Shown: one piece after another, positions 1-11,767 of the stretch | How the letters are laid out: each line of letters opens with the position of its first letter | How positions within the stretch are numbered: the stretch's first letter is position 1 | Notes under the pieces: generated by a model | What the model saw: only the letters and a program-made list of their open reading frames with translations | Told to the model about the DNA's origin: nothing | The model's database searches: none | Assembly: GCF_000003815.2 (NCBI RefSeq) | Contig: NC_049979.1 | Span: 20,160,291 to 20,224,290 of the forward strand | Origin: Branchiostoma floridae | Taxonomy: Eukaryota; Chordata; Leptocardii; Amphioxiformes; Branchiostomatidae | DNA: 64,000 nucleotides | Reading direction: 5' to 3' | Program-made: the position numbers and the translations under genes

Positions 1-1830
1 TGTCCTACATACCGCATACTTCAGAATAACCTGAAATTTTGTATAGCTTAGGGCAACTATTTTTATCTGCCCAATTCGCCTATAGGGATCACATCTGTAC
101 ATGTTTAACTTCACGTGTCACATGTTTAACTTCTCTTAACACAATAGTAAAGAGGTGGTCGCATTACGTATACAGTGATCATGTATGTTGTACGGATAAA
201 CAATTTGGCACCGACTGCACGTTTCTGTTTAATATAGCTTTTTTTGGGGGGGGGGGACCTTGCATGTTTAACAAGTCTATTTTGTTTGGTTTTATCATGG
301 ACACAATTTGGGAAACATGTTTAACCTCAATGCTTGGTTTACAATTTTCACAATGTACTAAACACTGTCTCTGTCATCGATTCAATTTATGCAACAATCA
401 TAACCTCAGGAGAGGCTAGTATCGGACTTACAATGCTTTCTTTTGTAAACGATAACGATATCGCTATTAATCAACAATTATATATTATACCATATTCCGT
501 AACTTATACAAATCAACTCTATATACTAGTTTGTTTGTGTACTGATAATATGGGACGAGCGTTTGATATAATTTGGACTTTTGTTTCTGGCTTTCCGTAA
601 ATGTTTTTATGTCAATCTTCATTGTTTTTATCAATAAGTAAACAAATAAACAGAAAGCAACTAAAAATGACCTCTAACCTCTGGTACTGTTGTCATCCAC
701 CAGTATGACCTCCGCTAGTAGATGCGGAGGGGTTCTGTTGATGATGCTGTGAACGGACCGCATCACTGCCGAGAAAGCCTCATCAGTAAAGCACATGATG
801 ACGCTTGTTGGCGGTAAATACTCTGGGTACTTCTTTGTCTTACACCTGTATGAGAAACAAACAATAGTCTATGTTGAACTATGTCGTGTTGTATTGAGAC
901 AGGCCCAAGTATTAACAATATCTAGCTTCGAACTTTGTACTTGTACAACTCTTACTGTTCACCTTGATCTTACAAGCACAGTCCACTTTGACAATTTGAT
1001 TTACGTGTAAGAAGATATCATATCTTGTGTTTACATTATGGTGGCATGGAGATACCGTAACATAGAAAAATTAACATGCCCGTCCAAATGTTAGGTGAGA
1101 TAGGTTGTAATGTGCATGTAGGGCATTTCTTCCACTTAATACGACAAGTGTTACATGTACGTAGATAGAGACTATTGTGATATTTTTGTGCAACACTTAA
1201 TGATAGACAAGCTAACGGCAAGACAATTATCAGTGGGATGCATACGACGGAAAAGAAAAAGAAAGTACTAGTAATTTCGTATGCAGTAGATCATAAACAT
1301 AAATGATATCTTGTCTAAGTACTGTGGCCCAGTAACTTGATTGGGGTTGTGAAAAATTAATAGGTTGTCATTTAATGTCTACGGCTTCGTCATTGTCTGG
1401 TGTGTCGGACAAAGCGATATCGCACGTCCGGAGGGGGAGAGAGCTCTCAACCCCCTAGAGTCCGAAATTAAAGTTTAAAGTGCCCTAGTGTCCACGGGGA
1501 GGCTCAGACGCAATTACAGCAAATGGAGAGTACAGCGATACATTTTGTCGTAGTGTAGATTGCTAAGACGGTAAGCATCGGCACGTGTATATATGGTCTT
1601 GTTTAACAGATGTAGTATAGTTACAAACATGATGTATTACCGTGTCAGTCGTGCTCCCCTTTCTCAGTATTTCCACATCCCAGTCATTCATAACAAAGCA
1701 ATCAGGGGTCCTGATCTCACTTAACCCCACAGAATTAAACACCACTTAAACAATATGGGGCCCACCTCCTCGAAATTCAAAACACTGATTTGTACCTCGC
1801 CCCTCCTACAAATCTAAACCTGGCAGCAAG

Positions 1831-1882
1831 TGTAGTAGTAGTTGTAGTTGTAGTTGTAGTAGTAGTGGTGGTGGTAATAGTG

Positions 1883-1914
<32 letters not shown>

Positions 1915-1990
1915 GGTAGTAGTAGTAGTCGTAGTAGAAGTAGTAGTAGTGGTAGTAGTAGTAGTAGTAATAGTAATAGTAGTAGTAGTC
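1831..1990. repeat. TAG/TTG trinucleotide microsatellite
   Basis: About 160 bp of GTA/GTT/GTG triplets, seen directly. It creates artificial poly-Val, poly-Thr and poly-Tyr ORFs on both strands. Confidence 0.95.
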
Positions 1991-2439
1991 AGCCACGGAG
2001 GTACTGTATATTCAAACATTGATGTAACGGTGGCCATAGTCGAGTACCGGTAGTACCTGAGGGATGAGGACGTTGTTTTATCTATTTCAGCAGCTGTGTC
2101 CGTTAAACGCCCGGATATCGGACATGTCGGAGGGAAAGGCCGTTGTTATATATTATGTGGTAACCATGTCCAGAGATAAAAAGAAACGGCGCCCAGCGGG
2201 GTACTTTACAGACTACTGGCGATAGACGGCTTTTAAACATGTGTTTGTCTGCATGACGTGGCCTGTTTCAAAATTAACGCTGTTGACTGAACGCTTGACG
2301 ATCTTATTTTGTTCTTTTTGACCTTATGTTTGATAGGCATAAACAATATCGCCAGTGCTGATAGACTAGAAACAAGAGAGCGGCTGACTAAGCGTTTATG
2401 CTACACAGTCGGAGTGCACAAAATCGATCAAAGTTTGGT

Positions 2440-2520
2440 TGCTGAGACCCTGCGGCCTGGGAATCGAACCCGGAACTCTGGCCCACTTGCCAGCAACATT
2501 CTTACGTGGCCAAGGATATG
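2440..2520 (-). repeat. tRNA-derived SINE fragment or tRNA pseudogene
   Basis: The minus strand holds a perfect Pol III box B (GGTTCGATTCC, near 2461-2471) inside a T-arm-like CCGGG...CCCAGG stem. It is preceded by an anticodon-arm-like hairpin (CTGGC AAGTGG GCCAG). The anticodon loop has six bases instead of seven and no clean acceptor stem is visible, so this is not an intact tRNA gene. Confidence 0.45.
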
Positions 2521-2665
2521 TCCCGCTGTTGTGTACATGTGTCAATGCGGCGACAGCCAAACGTTTACACACAAGAACACTGTGACGTTGTTCAGGTTTA
2601 ACAAGCGTACAATTAGTGACTATTCAGTCACAAGGGTCTGGGAAAGTATGGATTGGGTTACTCAC

Positions 2666-3231
2666 TCTGGTAGCCTGGTGTCTGGAATAGACCGCTCGTA
2701 AGAGATTTTGTCGCTGACGTATTTGTTGAAAGAAGCGAGTTTCCAGCCCGCCTTTACTTGAGGCTCTTCCTCGGGTTTTGTGGTGACACCTTTCCCGTGT
2801 TCTCCCGGCCCGTTCGGGTCCCTGGGCATAGAAGTCACGTCGTAATTTAACGGAGGCATCCATTTGATGTCCTCGTTGCGGATTTCCTTCCATTTTTGGT
2901 TTACCTGTGGTATCTTAGGCCACGCGTCCTTCTGTTTGTCTACTTCCGGTTGACCCCCTTTCACAGGTGGGACGTTCTGTATACTCTCCGCAGGTGAGTC
3001 CGGGTACACCTGGCCGCGGGGAGGGCCCCTCCTCCTGTGTCCTGCCGCCGCGTCATCGGGATAAACAGGGTCGTCTCTCGGCTTGAGGGGTCTCCCCTGC
3101 GCGTCCCTGAACGCCCTGACGGCGGTGTTGTCTTGCCATGTTCCACAGAAGGACAGCAGTACTACATCCACAGCGACCCAGAACAGACTGGTGACGATGA
3201 CTGCGTGTAACACCTTCGGGTTCACGCCCAT
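2666..3231 (-). CDS. GALNT: Polypeptide N-acetylgalactosaminyltransferase, first coding exon (partial)
   Basis: The family starts mucin-type O-glycosylation in the Golgi by moving GalNAc from UDP-GalNAc to Ser/Thr. The exon encodes a type II membrane start: a short N-terminus, a hydrophobic anchor at about residues 8-28, then a proline- and charge-rich stem. Near the end are two family signatures: RDPNGPGEHGKGV (the RDP-x-x-PG-x-x-GK pattern found before the catalytic domain) and FNKYVSDKISYERSIPDTR, matching the conserved FN-x-x-x-SD-x-I-x-x-x-R-x-x-PD-x-R block. A GTGAGT donor follows the codon for P (phase 2), at the point where family members continue into the Cys-containing glycosyltransferase-A domain. 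No downstream exon was recognised between 1 and 2665, so the first intron is at least 2.66 kb and the catalytic domain is outside the window. The exon is GC-rich. The paralogue cannot be assigned. Confidence 0.85.
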
Positions 3232-4529
3232 TCTCCGTGTAACGTTACCTCACCTGTCGACACCCCCGTCCTCCCCCACACACCTTCACGGCCGCATGCT
3301 GTAGCCGGCTCCAATGTTTCTGTCCCGCAAAAATCCTGGAATTCCGTGGCACGCGGTTTTGTTGCAGCTCTGACGTGGAAGCGTAGTTGTGAAGGGGGTA
3401 GTCCGACTTCCCGTGCCCTGGTGACCCCGCGGAACCGGTTATTATCACACACTTGATGACGCAAGGCGACTGCGCATGTGCCGTGCTATTATTTACCTGT
3501 GCAAACATTTACATGTCCCAGCTGGCTGCTCCAAGATAGGTGTGCCAAAGTGCGTGACAAACCATGTGGCCTCTGGGACAGAAAGCCTTTTTTTCATACA
3601 AAAAGAGCTCGCACTATATATGTATATAGTCCCGGGCTAATTCTCTCAGCTGGCGACGCCACATAAAACGCCTCCCCTACCAAGCCCGGGTAGAACACAA
3701 AGCGCGCTGGCAGTCCTGAAGGGAATTCCTCTCGGAGCTTGAAAATTCCACCGACTTCCGTGGTTTCCTGAGTTCAAAGATTCGCGTAAATGTTTTCACT
3801 TGTATAAACGACGCACGCATTGGGCCTTCGTACTATGGAAGGTATTTACGAGACCGTCTTTGACTCCTAAGTCTTTTAAAGTTCGGCTGTTTCTATCCAA
3901 GTCCAAAGCACGACCCACAGACCAGTCGTGACTACTTCTCGAAGTTCTATACCAAAGTTACGTACGCTTCAATAGTGTAGAAAGATCCACATGGTTTCAG
4001 GTCGTCCCCAGGGCCTGTATAAAGTGTTCCCCGCGGCCAGAGAGCACGGAATCAACTACTTCTCCAATCGCGCTGGCATGCCGAAATCCTCCGCAGTGTT
4101 TAGTGTTTTAGATAACAAAGCCCGCGGACGTGTGGGAGCTTATCCACCAGTTAGGCTTAATAATGCCGGTAGCGCCGCGCACAGAAAGCCGTCTTGAAAG
4201 TCGAAGCTTGACTCTGTAATCCAATTTTTCCGTTCCTTTTCTGCTCAGCTTCAGGCAACACCGGTCGGAACGCAACTCAAAACACCTGTTCAAGCATCGA
4301 GGTGAGTGAACGCCAACGCCTGCGTCGGACAGTGACCCCCCGTGCAATATCGATATGAGGAGGGATGAAGGTCCAGAAAACCGCACATTGGATCGCTTGC
4401 TGCTCAGCTGCTGTTACAGTACTTGGCGTGCGTTTTCGGCATCTCTTTTCGGCCATGAGTCCACTTGGTAAGAAAACAAACCACAGAGACGATAAAAAGG
4501 CAGTTAACGCAGCGGCATGGGAACTTCAG

Positions 4530-4718
4530 TACTGTATATTGATTTAAGTTCGCGGGACTTAATTTCGCGGTGTCTAAAACAAAAGGGAAAGGAGATGTTC
4601 AAATTCATCCCGAGGGACGCATAAGAATGAGAACGAGTAGTAGATGTTCGCGGTGGCTTAAGTTTGCGGTGGAGAAGTAACCGTGAACACCACCGCGACT
4701 ATTTCTAGATTTACAGTA
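4530..4718. mobile_element. MITE, TACTGTA/TTCGCGGT family, copy 1
   Basis: The ends are TACTGTAtatt and the reverse-complementary tagaTTTACAGTA. Inside are repeated GTTCGCGG and TTCGCGGT motifs in both orientations, shared with the copies at 38331-38531 and 56011-56222. No coding capacity. Confidence 0.7.
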
Positions 4719-4792
4719 AACAGGGGATACTACAGCACTAGACATAGCAAGTAGTCTAATCCGTCACATGAAACCTTGGTTTTCCTTGCTTT

Positions 4793-4933
4793 TCTCCAAA
4801 CAGAGGCTACATGGTGTGTGTGTGTGGGGGGGGGGGGGGGGGTGTAATAGTAGCGGCCGCGATTTGGACTGGGCAGACAGGCGAAAGAAATCAATACTTA
4901 GTACTAGCCACGACCGTAATCTCTGCTTGGAGA
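4793..4933. mobile_element. MITE, CTCCAAGCAGA family
   Basis: Inverted ends TCTCCAAACAGAG (left) and CTCTGCTTGGAGA (right) enclose about 140 bp, including a GT/poly-G run. Same terminal motif as the elements at 5818, 14733, 16482, 27088 and 39901. Confidence 0.6.
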
Positions 4934-5817
4934 ATAGCGCCCCGCCAGTTTTTTTTTCTACGGCTGCCAAAAGATTGCACATCTTGAAAAATCATCTAGT
5001 CTGGTTTCGATCGCCTCAGTCTGATAAAGGTAAACATGTCAAGTCAAAAGTCGGGGTTTCCGTCTCAGATTGAGGAAACTGACACGGAAGAACATTCCAG
5101 TGGGGGCGATGTAGAATTAGAAACCTCAGCCTGGATTCCGGACCCCCAGCACGATCTCAATAATATCTGATCATATCTATTGTGTTGGCCTAACTGTGTA
5201 GACCATGGAAACAGTCTAGCATCCGGGTTATAGAAACCTCTGAACGCTGTAATGCACAAGCCTGATAGAAGCTATCCTTGCCCGACCATCCTTCAAGCTT
5301 CTAGCAGCCCTACCACTACTGTCCAGGCTTCTCGGTTGGAGGCCCAATATAATGAGCCCCCAACATGAAAAGTTGTGTAACACAGGCTAGAAACTATCTC
5401 ATCTCATCAGATCTGTTGTCAAAAATTTCTCATCTTTGATTACAAACCCTCTCTACTACCTCCCTGTAGGTAGTACGTAATCCCGAACCCCTATGGTATT
5501 GTATGTAGGACATGTGTAGGAAAAAACGAAGCGGAAGGGCGGACCTGTCTTTAGCCGAGAGGGCCAGTCAGACTTGATTAAAGGACCAGACCTTCAAAGA
5601 TCGTGTCTGTGAGAAGTTAATCTCCGTAAATAAGACGGACAGATGACCCGGATGTGATAATGGGTGTAAGTAAGTAAGGCGCTAAGTTAGCGGAATTGAT
5701 GACACGTAATGACAAGAAAGAATGTAACTAAAAGCAGTCTTCATGAACCTCCTATTTTTATCATAATCGACACTGCTTTTTTTTACAAGTTACCTTCAAA
5801 CTAACTAAATAACTTCA

Positions 5818-5955
5818 AGCCCCAAGCAGATATGTTAGAAGGGAAAATTCATTTCCTACATTACCTTTCTGTGAGTAAGAAAAATGTAGCAACTGATTTT
5901 TTAATATGAAAATTCATCTTTCGACCTTTCCTTGCAAACATCTGCTTGGAGATGG
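5818..5955. mobile_element. MITE, CTCCAAGCAGA family
   Basis: Left end CCCCAAGCAGATATGTT and right end ACATCTGCTTGGAGATGG form imperfect inverted repeats around about 138 bp of AT-rich DNA. Confidence 0.6.
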
Positions 5956-8900
5956 CTGCTATATTTCCTATATCTTTAGAAGTACACAATGTCAGAACAG
6001 ACTAAAACAGTCTTCCTTTAACAGAATAGCAATGCATGAATCTTTATTGAATCTCATGAAGAGATTGGTCCAGTACGTGTAAAAAAACGCGGCTTCAAAA
6101 TTAAAAGGCTTTGGTTTGAAAACATCGATCAGTCGTGAAAGAAGAATAGACCTGACGTTGAGAATATGTCATTCACACGAAGTAAGATGTCACATATGAC
6201 TGAAACGATGATCAAACCCATACTCTTCTAACATCTAACACGATGAAATACACATAACTGGTAGAGAAGGGCACCCCAGAGGAACAGATCTATCAGGTGC
6301 TGTCTCCCGTAGTGAGACCTGGCTCCGTCGCCGAAACCCCACAAATCACCTGATTGGAGCGGAGCCAGTAGACCGGGATTCCCGCCGGGAGCGGCCGCTG
6401 CCACCGCCGGGTCAAAAGGCTTCCCCCGTCTACCGCTAACAAGATCTTTGATGACCTGATTAAGTCCAACCTGGAGCTCCCTGTACGCAACACTCCCCTA
6501 AATACCCCTTATCTCTCTGTACGTCTGGAATAATACTAGTCCTACACGGGGCAAAGTGGCCTTCCACGGTTCGGCTTCGTCTGTCGTTTATGCTGAGAGA
6601 AAGCTTAGTATGGACGAACAGCGACTCGGCCCTGACGTGTATAAAGTGAATGCAGGTGACATCCAGGAGGGGGGTTGGGCACTCACAAGCTTACTGCGAG
6701 TTGATTGGTTCATTTAAGTGCAATAAAACCTCAGCAGATATGGACCATTTGTTATTGTTGTTTCTTTACGGTAAGAAGAAGAGTTTTTCCTCTACTCAGG
6801 TCATTGCCCTTTTGGCTCTAATTCAACGTTAAGCGTTCTTGACAAATCATTCGGGAAGCGTAATTGATTGTATTATTCCTGGTAGCAAATTAATTCTAAC
6901 CTGAATTCATCGTTAAGCGTTATTATTAACTTAAAGCGAAGTCGAACGCCAGATCGTCCAAAGCACAGCGTCCGATTGTGTCGATGTTCATAAAAAAGTA
7001 ACTTTTGTACAATGTACAGAGTATGGCATCTACTGGTATATAACTACAGGTCCATAAACGTAATCTAATTGATACAAGGATGTGTATATAGTATGGGGTG
7101 AGAATGGGCTTTTACAAAAGGCATTGGAGTAATTTCTAACGTCTGATATATTCTCTGATATATATTTTCCCATGTATTACCGTGCAGGGATTGTCACGTG
7201 GTATTCAATTCTGTATTTAAATCTGACATTCAACTCCTAGTTTTGTCACACATCCCATGAATGCAACGGAACAATCCATTGAAATCCTTTACAAAACCTT
7301 TCTCAATAACAAAGGAGATTATTTTTCGTATAACTTTGTAATAACAAGTCAATGTACCGTTAACGTCAACCAGTCCTTCTGATTTCCCATTACGTTGCCT
7401 GTGTTCTAAATGTGCCATTTGCCAGGGTCCCTTTTCCTCTATAACGCTTGTTTTTTTAGACCTTGGGGGCGTCTAATAGACAAAAACATTAGACAGCCAA
7501 CTTTGAAAATGCCTAAAAAGCACAAGTGTAAACACCTAGGCGAACCATACATCTGTTTGGAGATCAAAAGTGGGTAACACTACTAACAGGGTACTCGCTA
7601 CCCAAAGAACAGGTGTAGGTTCACGCGCCAATTCCAAACATCACAGGCACCATACCACAAGTACACGTGTTTTACATTTGATGGCCCGGAGCGCATTCAG
7701 AAGACGTCCAAGAACAAGTTTCCGTACAGACCAGACTTATGTTCGTCTTAGTTACTCCGTGACCTGTCTGCTCCACGTGCCAACAACGACTGACAGGATG
7801 ATTTGTCGTCTGAAATTTGAAAAAAAGACTACATTTTTCCCAGTACTTTTTTTATTCCTCTTATTTTCTTCTTTCGTTTGCCCACTCGCAGACGATTCGT
7901 TATTTGCCGAAGTACAGCCACCCCAACGGACATACCCCTTCAGGTCTCTTTCCCAGTGCATTTATCTGTAAATACTTGTCCGTGAATAGCATCTTTAAGA
8001 ACTTCATTAAGAACTGATGTGAATTTAAAACTTCTCTCAAATTCTCTTACATAATTTTTCCATATTTTCTAGATATCATGATGTTGTTGAACTTAGTCGG
8101 TCGGAGAAACGTAACGCATTTATTTCAACCAATAGGATTTGATGGAGACTTTAAAAACAAATACACATGTATAGATGGGGCAACAACAGAGGCAACGTCG
8201 AAAATTAAAACCATTGGACGACTCTAACTCTGTACTGTGACATTCGAAAGAGCTCTGGCTTGATGAAAGATGCACAATTCGAATAATGTTGATGGTTCTA
8301 TGATTCGTAGGCATCAACACCCATATCTCTCCTTCGCACTAGTCGTCAAGTTCATTTAAATACCCACATTTATGGTTGATATACAGAACATACGTTTGAT
8401 ATACAGAATGTACTTATATATAGTGCAGTCGTTAATAAGAACCATATTTCGCGGTTGTCTGTATTACATTAACCCTAAGCACTTGAAAGGTCATCCTTTG
8501 GGTTATCAAACCTTCCGTAGAACTTCATTCTTCTGAAATATTTCACCTGCAATAACCTCTAACTCGGGGTCAAATCAGGTCTACGTCTCGCAGGGGCTTC
8601 AAAGGTGTGTTGAATACATTGGACTTTTAACTATGTATGATTTCGCTCTAAGCGCTCCTTTCTCGAGATCTTTGATATTTCCCGGTATAGAGTCATGGGT
8701 AAAGTCATGCTCATTAATTTCTTCACATATGTCTCCCCTTTACATGGGCCCGTAGAGACATTACCAGGAAATGTTGAAGACAACGATGTCGTTTGATACC
8801 ATGGTAACCGTGTACCCAGCCAGAGCTTGCATACCAAAACAAAATGGACAGGTGTCGCTTTTTCAAGCCAGTTGGCTGTGTCGTTTTTCGTGTGAGGCCG

Positions 8901-9592
8901 GTGATGCACGTCTACATTTGTACTAGCGAGCCTGAGGGCCTTTTGCACTAATTTGAGGGGTGTAAATTGGTGGAAAAGATTTCTATGTTCGCATTTTATG
9001 TGAACACTCCTAGTTGGAATCCAATGACAGAGCTTTAACACAAGGTCAACCGTAGTGTATGAAGATTAAAGAGATTCAATGCCAGTATTTTTGCATCCAA
9101 TGAAATGATGTCACCAATGAGTATCAATGCCCTTCCCGCTACAGCGACGCTGTAAACATTTAACCAAGTTTGTTGAACATCCATCAGTAATGTCACCGAA
9201 ACACAGCATATACTTCAGTCCATACTAACGTTAAATGTACAACATGCCGGAAAGTGTCTTTTGCATCTTCGCTAACATACGAAGGACATAACGTTACATA
9301 TGGCCTAAAGATAATACATATATGAACATCAAAATTTGTATTTTGATAGATTCTACTGATATTTGGTAGGTGGGTAGAGGTCTCTTACTCTCTGCTTCGT
9401 GAGCTACCGACTATCAAAAATCACGACCAAGGCATGTTCGGAGCACGAGATATCAAAAGTGGAATTTCCAATGCAGTACCTCAAAAAGTTTCCAGGGGCC
9501 AATTATCGAACTTGACATTCGTTTTGCTGACCTACTAAATATCAGTAGAATCCATCAAAAGCCTCTTGAGTTATGCTGGTGACAGACAGACA

Positions 9593-9650
9593 GACACACA
9601 CACACACACACACGCACACACACACACATGACACACACATGACACATACA
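9593..9650. repeat. CA microsatellite
   Basis: Runs of CACACA with a few interruptions (cgcaca, atgaca). Confidence 0.9.
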
Positions 9651-10339
9651 GACAAACACTTCCAAAAATACCTTTCTTGGCGAAGGTATTGATGAATTCA
9701 AAATTCCATCGTCAATGTAGGTTTTGCTGTCTATGATACAAAAGGAATACAAAAGGACAGTCCTGTTCTGGAGTTGACCCGAATTGGTAGAATTCACAAA
9801 ATGCACATACTGTAGTTTTACTTGTACCAAAAACTGTGTCGCGAAGTAAACTTACTTGAAAACTGTGTAGACAAATTAACTTGCCAAGACACTGCCGGTT
9901 GGTCTGGTGCGGCAGCTACAATATTCATGTAATTTGTCTGCGGACACCGGGTGTTATTACATGTTTTGTGGCGTGATGTATTGTTGCCAGAGGCCTGTAC
10001 GCTTCCATTTTCATCCGTAACGCCGATATAGGTATGATCTTCAATTTAAGCATAAAGGGACCTCGTAACAGTAGAGGCTGTCAGTCATTCAAGTCTTGAT
10101 CATCACTGTTTATATCAGACTGGAGTTAACAATTGGTCTGTACAATGACATTATACAGGGATGTCCTTGGTATGCAGAATAGCAGACTCATTAAAGAACA
10201 ATTTCCAGTCTGTTGCAATCGAAAAGTCCTTCCGTGTCCAGTCTTTTGCCTGAAGGCCGGAACAGGAAGGTCCCGTTACTACCAGCGAGGAAATAACGGG
10301 ATTCACGTGGCAAATGACCTCCCCAATCCCCGACAATGA

Positions 10340-10420
10340 TTGGTCAGAAGCTGAGAGCTGCAACCAATCAGAGGAGTTGCTCTCCTGATCGATTTGGATA
10401 AACAATGTCATAAAAGGGTA
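10340..10420 (+). promoter_or_regulatory. Probable promoter of the LRR receptor gene
   Basis: An inverted CCAAT box (ATTGGTC, about 10339) and a direct CCAATCAG (about 10374) precede a TATA-like CATAAAAGG (about 10410). This fits initiation near 10440, followed by an untranslated leader. The boxes are visible in the sequence; the assignment to the downstream gene is inferred from strand and spacing. Confidence 0.5.
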
Positions 10421-10439
10421 AACGTTGGAGTTACTGACT

Positions 10440-10540
10440 GTGCGGACCAAGATATCGTTTTCAAGCTACAAGCTTTCAATCATCGAGCATTTGTTGAGTG
10501 ACCACCGGTGAGAAAACGACGGACAGCTCACTGAAGGAAG
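10440..10540 (+). other. Probable 5'UTR exon of the LRR gene
   Basis: Downstream of the promoter boxes a good 5' splice site (GAAG|GTTAGT) ends at 10540. A pyrimidine-rich acceptor (CCTTTCTCCAG) ends at 11743, 24 bases before the ATG. That would make a 1.2-kb intron in the 5'UTR and leave the CDS intact. An alternative donor (CCG|GTGAGA) lies near 10507. Inferred, not shown by transcripts. Confidence 0.4.
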
Positions 10541-11767
10541 GTTAGTAACAGATTGTGTTTAAACGCGCTATCATGGTGTATCGATCATGGTGTGCTCGTC
10601 AATATGACCAATATGCCATTCTGCTATGTCGCGTGTTAACCATACTGTTTAGCACCGATATGTTCTAGCTTCAAGTCTGAAAGTATGATAGGTCCTTACT
10701 AAATGTAGCTTACAAACTGAAATTCATACAATTTGCGAGAGTTTACGATATTGTAAGATTGTCTTACACCCATGGCCCTTATTAGCTCTTGCGAAAATTG
10801 CCTCGGCGTCTTTTCGCCAGTAGCTAAATGTCGAGCATTGCCTTGTCTTACATAGTACAGTACCTAATATTTAAAGTAGTTGGGATTCGGTTGTTGGATG
10901 AAAATCATTGTAACAGTTGCCTGATCCATAAGATAAGGAGGTATGAGGAAATTGGACCAAAATGTTCCTTGATGTTCCTTTCCCTCCTCCATCCGTCCAT
11001 TCAATTGATGAAATGACATAACCTTCTTTGCCATAAATCTGCGTGTTTGTTCCCAAACATAACTTAACCTGAATCTATCGCTTTCGCTTCGGTGAAAAAT
11101 AGAAAACCTCGTTGGATTTCAAAGAAAAAATACACGCATGTGGCTTATAGAGATTTGTATTTTTCAAGGAGGTTAAAATAGAGTTATAGTTATACAATAG
11201 CTAAAAGTTGGTAATGGAATTATTTGACTGCACGTTAATTTCGCTGCTTCGACGGACTTCCAAGGATGTGGTCAATTTGAAATTAACCCAGCCAGTCATA
11301 ATACTATGGAGAACAAATTGAGATATTTCAGTCTCAGGGAGATGCGCCTTTTATTTTTTGTGCCAAATTTCATCTCATTTGATGAAAAATTGAGCTTGTT
11401 GTAACACCAATGGTATTACTTTTTGAAGGAATCTCAAACAAAAGGACAAACCTCGACACCCTGCGATAGTAAAAAGTTTTTTAAACATCTGTTACAGAGA
11501 TCATCCCTGTCACTATAAATATTATAACTGTCATTCTTAGATTATAATTGCCATTCATATCCTCAGTCTGACGGTAATGTCGATGATGATAGTAGTGACA
11601 ATACAACTGAGTAGTGTCTACTGTTGCACACTGCAGGGTGATCTGGCCTTCGGATAGTTGTGGCTGACCAACTCGCAAATTTGACATCATCCTCTCAAGA
11701 CCAATAAAGAGCGAGACAAGGTCAGTGTTAAGCCTTTCTCCAGTGTAGAGCTTAGATACGACATCTA

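Larger units (their letters stand above)
1..2665. other. GALNT first intron / no other gene seen
   Basis: This stretch lies downstream of the GALNT exon donor on the minus strand and is probably intron. I see no exon with GALNT catalytic motifs. It holds a TAG-type trinucleotide repeat near 1831-1990 and a tRNA-like SINE fragment near 2440-2520. The long ORFs over the trinucleotide repeat are products of the repeat. Confidence 0.5.
3232..10300. other. Intergenic region, no supported gene
   Basis: Between the GALNT start and the LRR receptor promoter I find no exon with recognisable protein content and plausible splice sites. The first few hundred bases, upstream of GALNT, are GC/CpG-rich and probably hold its promoter and 5'UTR. 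The rest carries MITEs (4530-4718, 4793-4933, 5818-5955), a poly-G run near 4825-4842 and a CA microsatellite near 9593-9650. Confidence 0.55.

Noticed and set aside
1777-2053. Poly-Thr, poly-Val and poly-Tyr ORFs
   Set aside because: Trinucleotide microsatellite artefacts.
2440-2520. Functional tRNA gene
   Set aside because: Box B is good, but the anticodon loop is six bases and no acceptor stem pairs cleanly.
6270-6500. GC-rich patch with short open frames on both strands
   Set aside because: In-frame stops on the plus strand and no recognisable protein; could be a decayed repeat but nothing supports a gene.
7570-7971. Plus-strand ORF of 133 codons
   Set aside because: No family signal, no splice or promoter context, overlapping antisense frames of similar length.
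8631-9041. Minus-strand ORF of 136 codons
   Set aside because: Composition unremarkable and no recognisable domain; likely chance in intergenic DNA.
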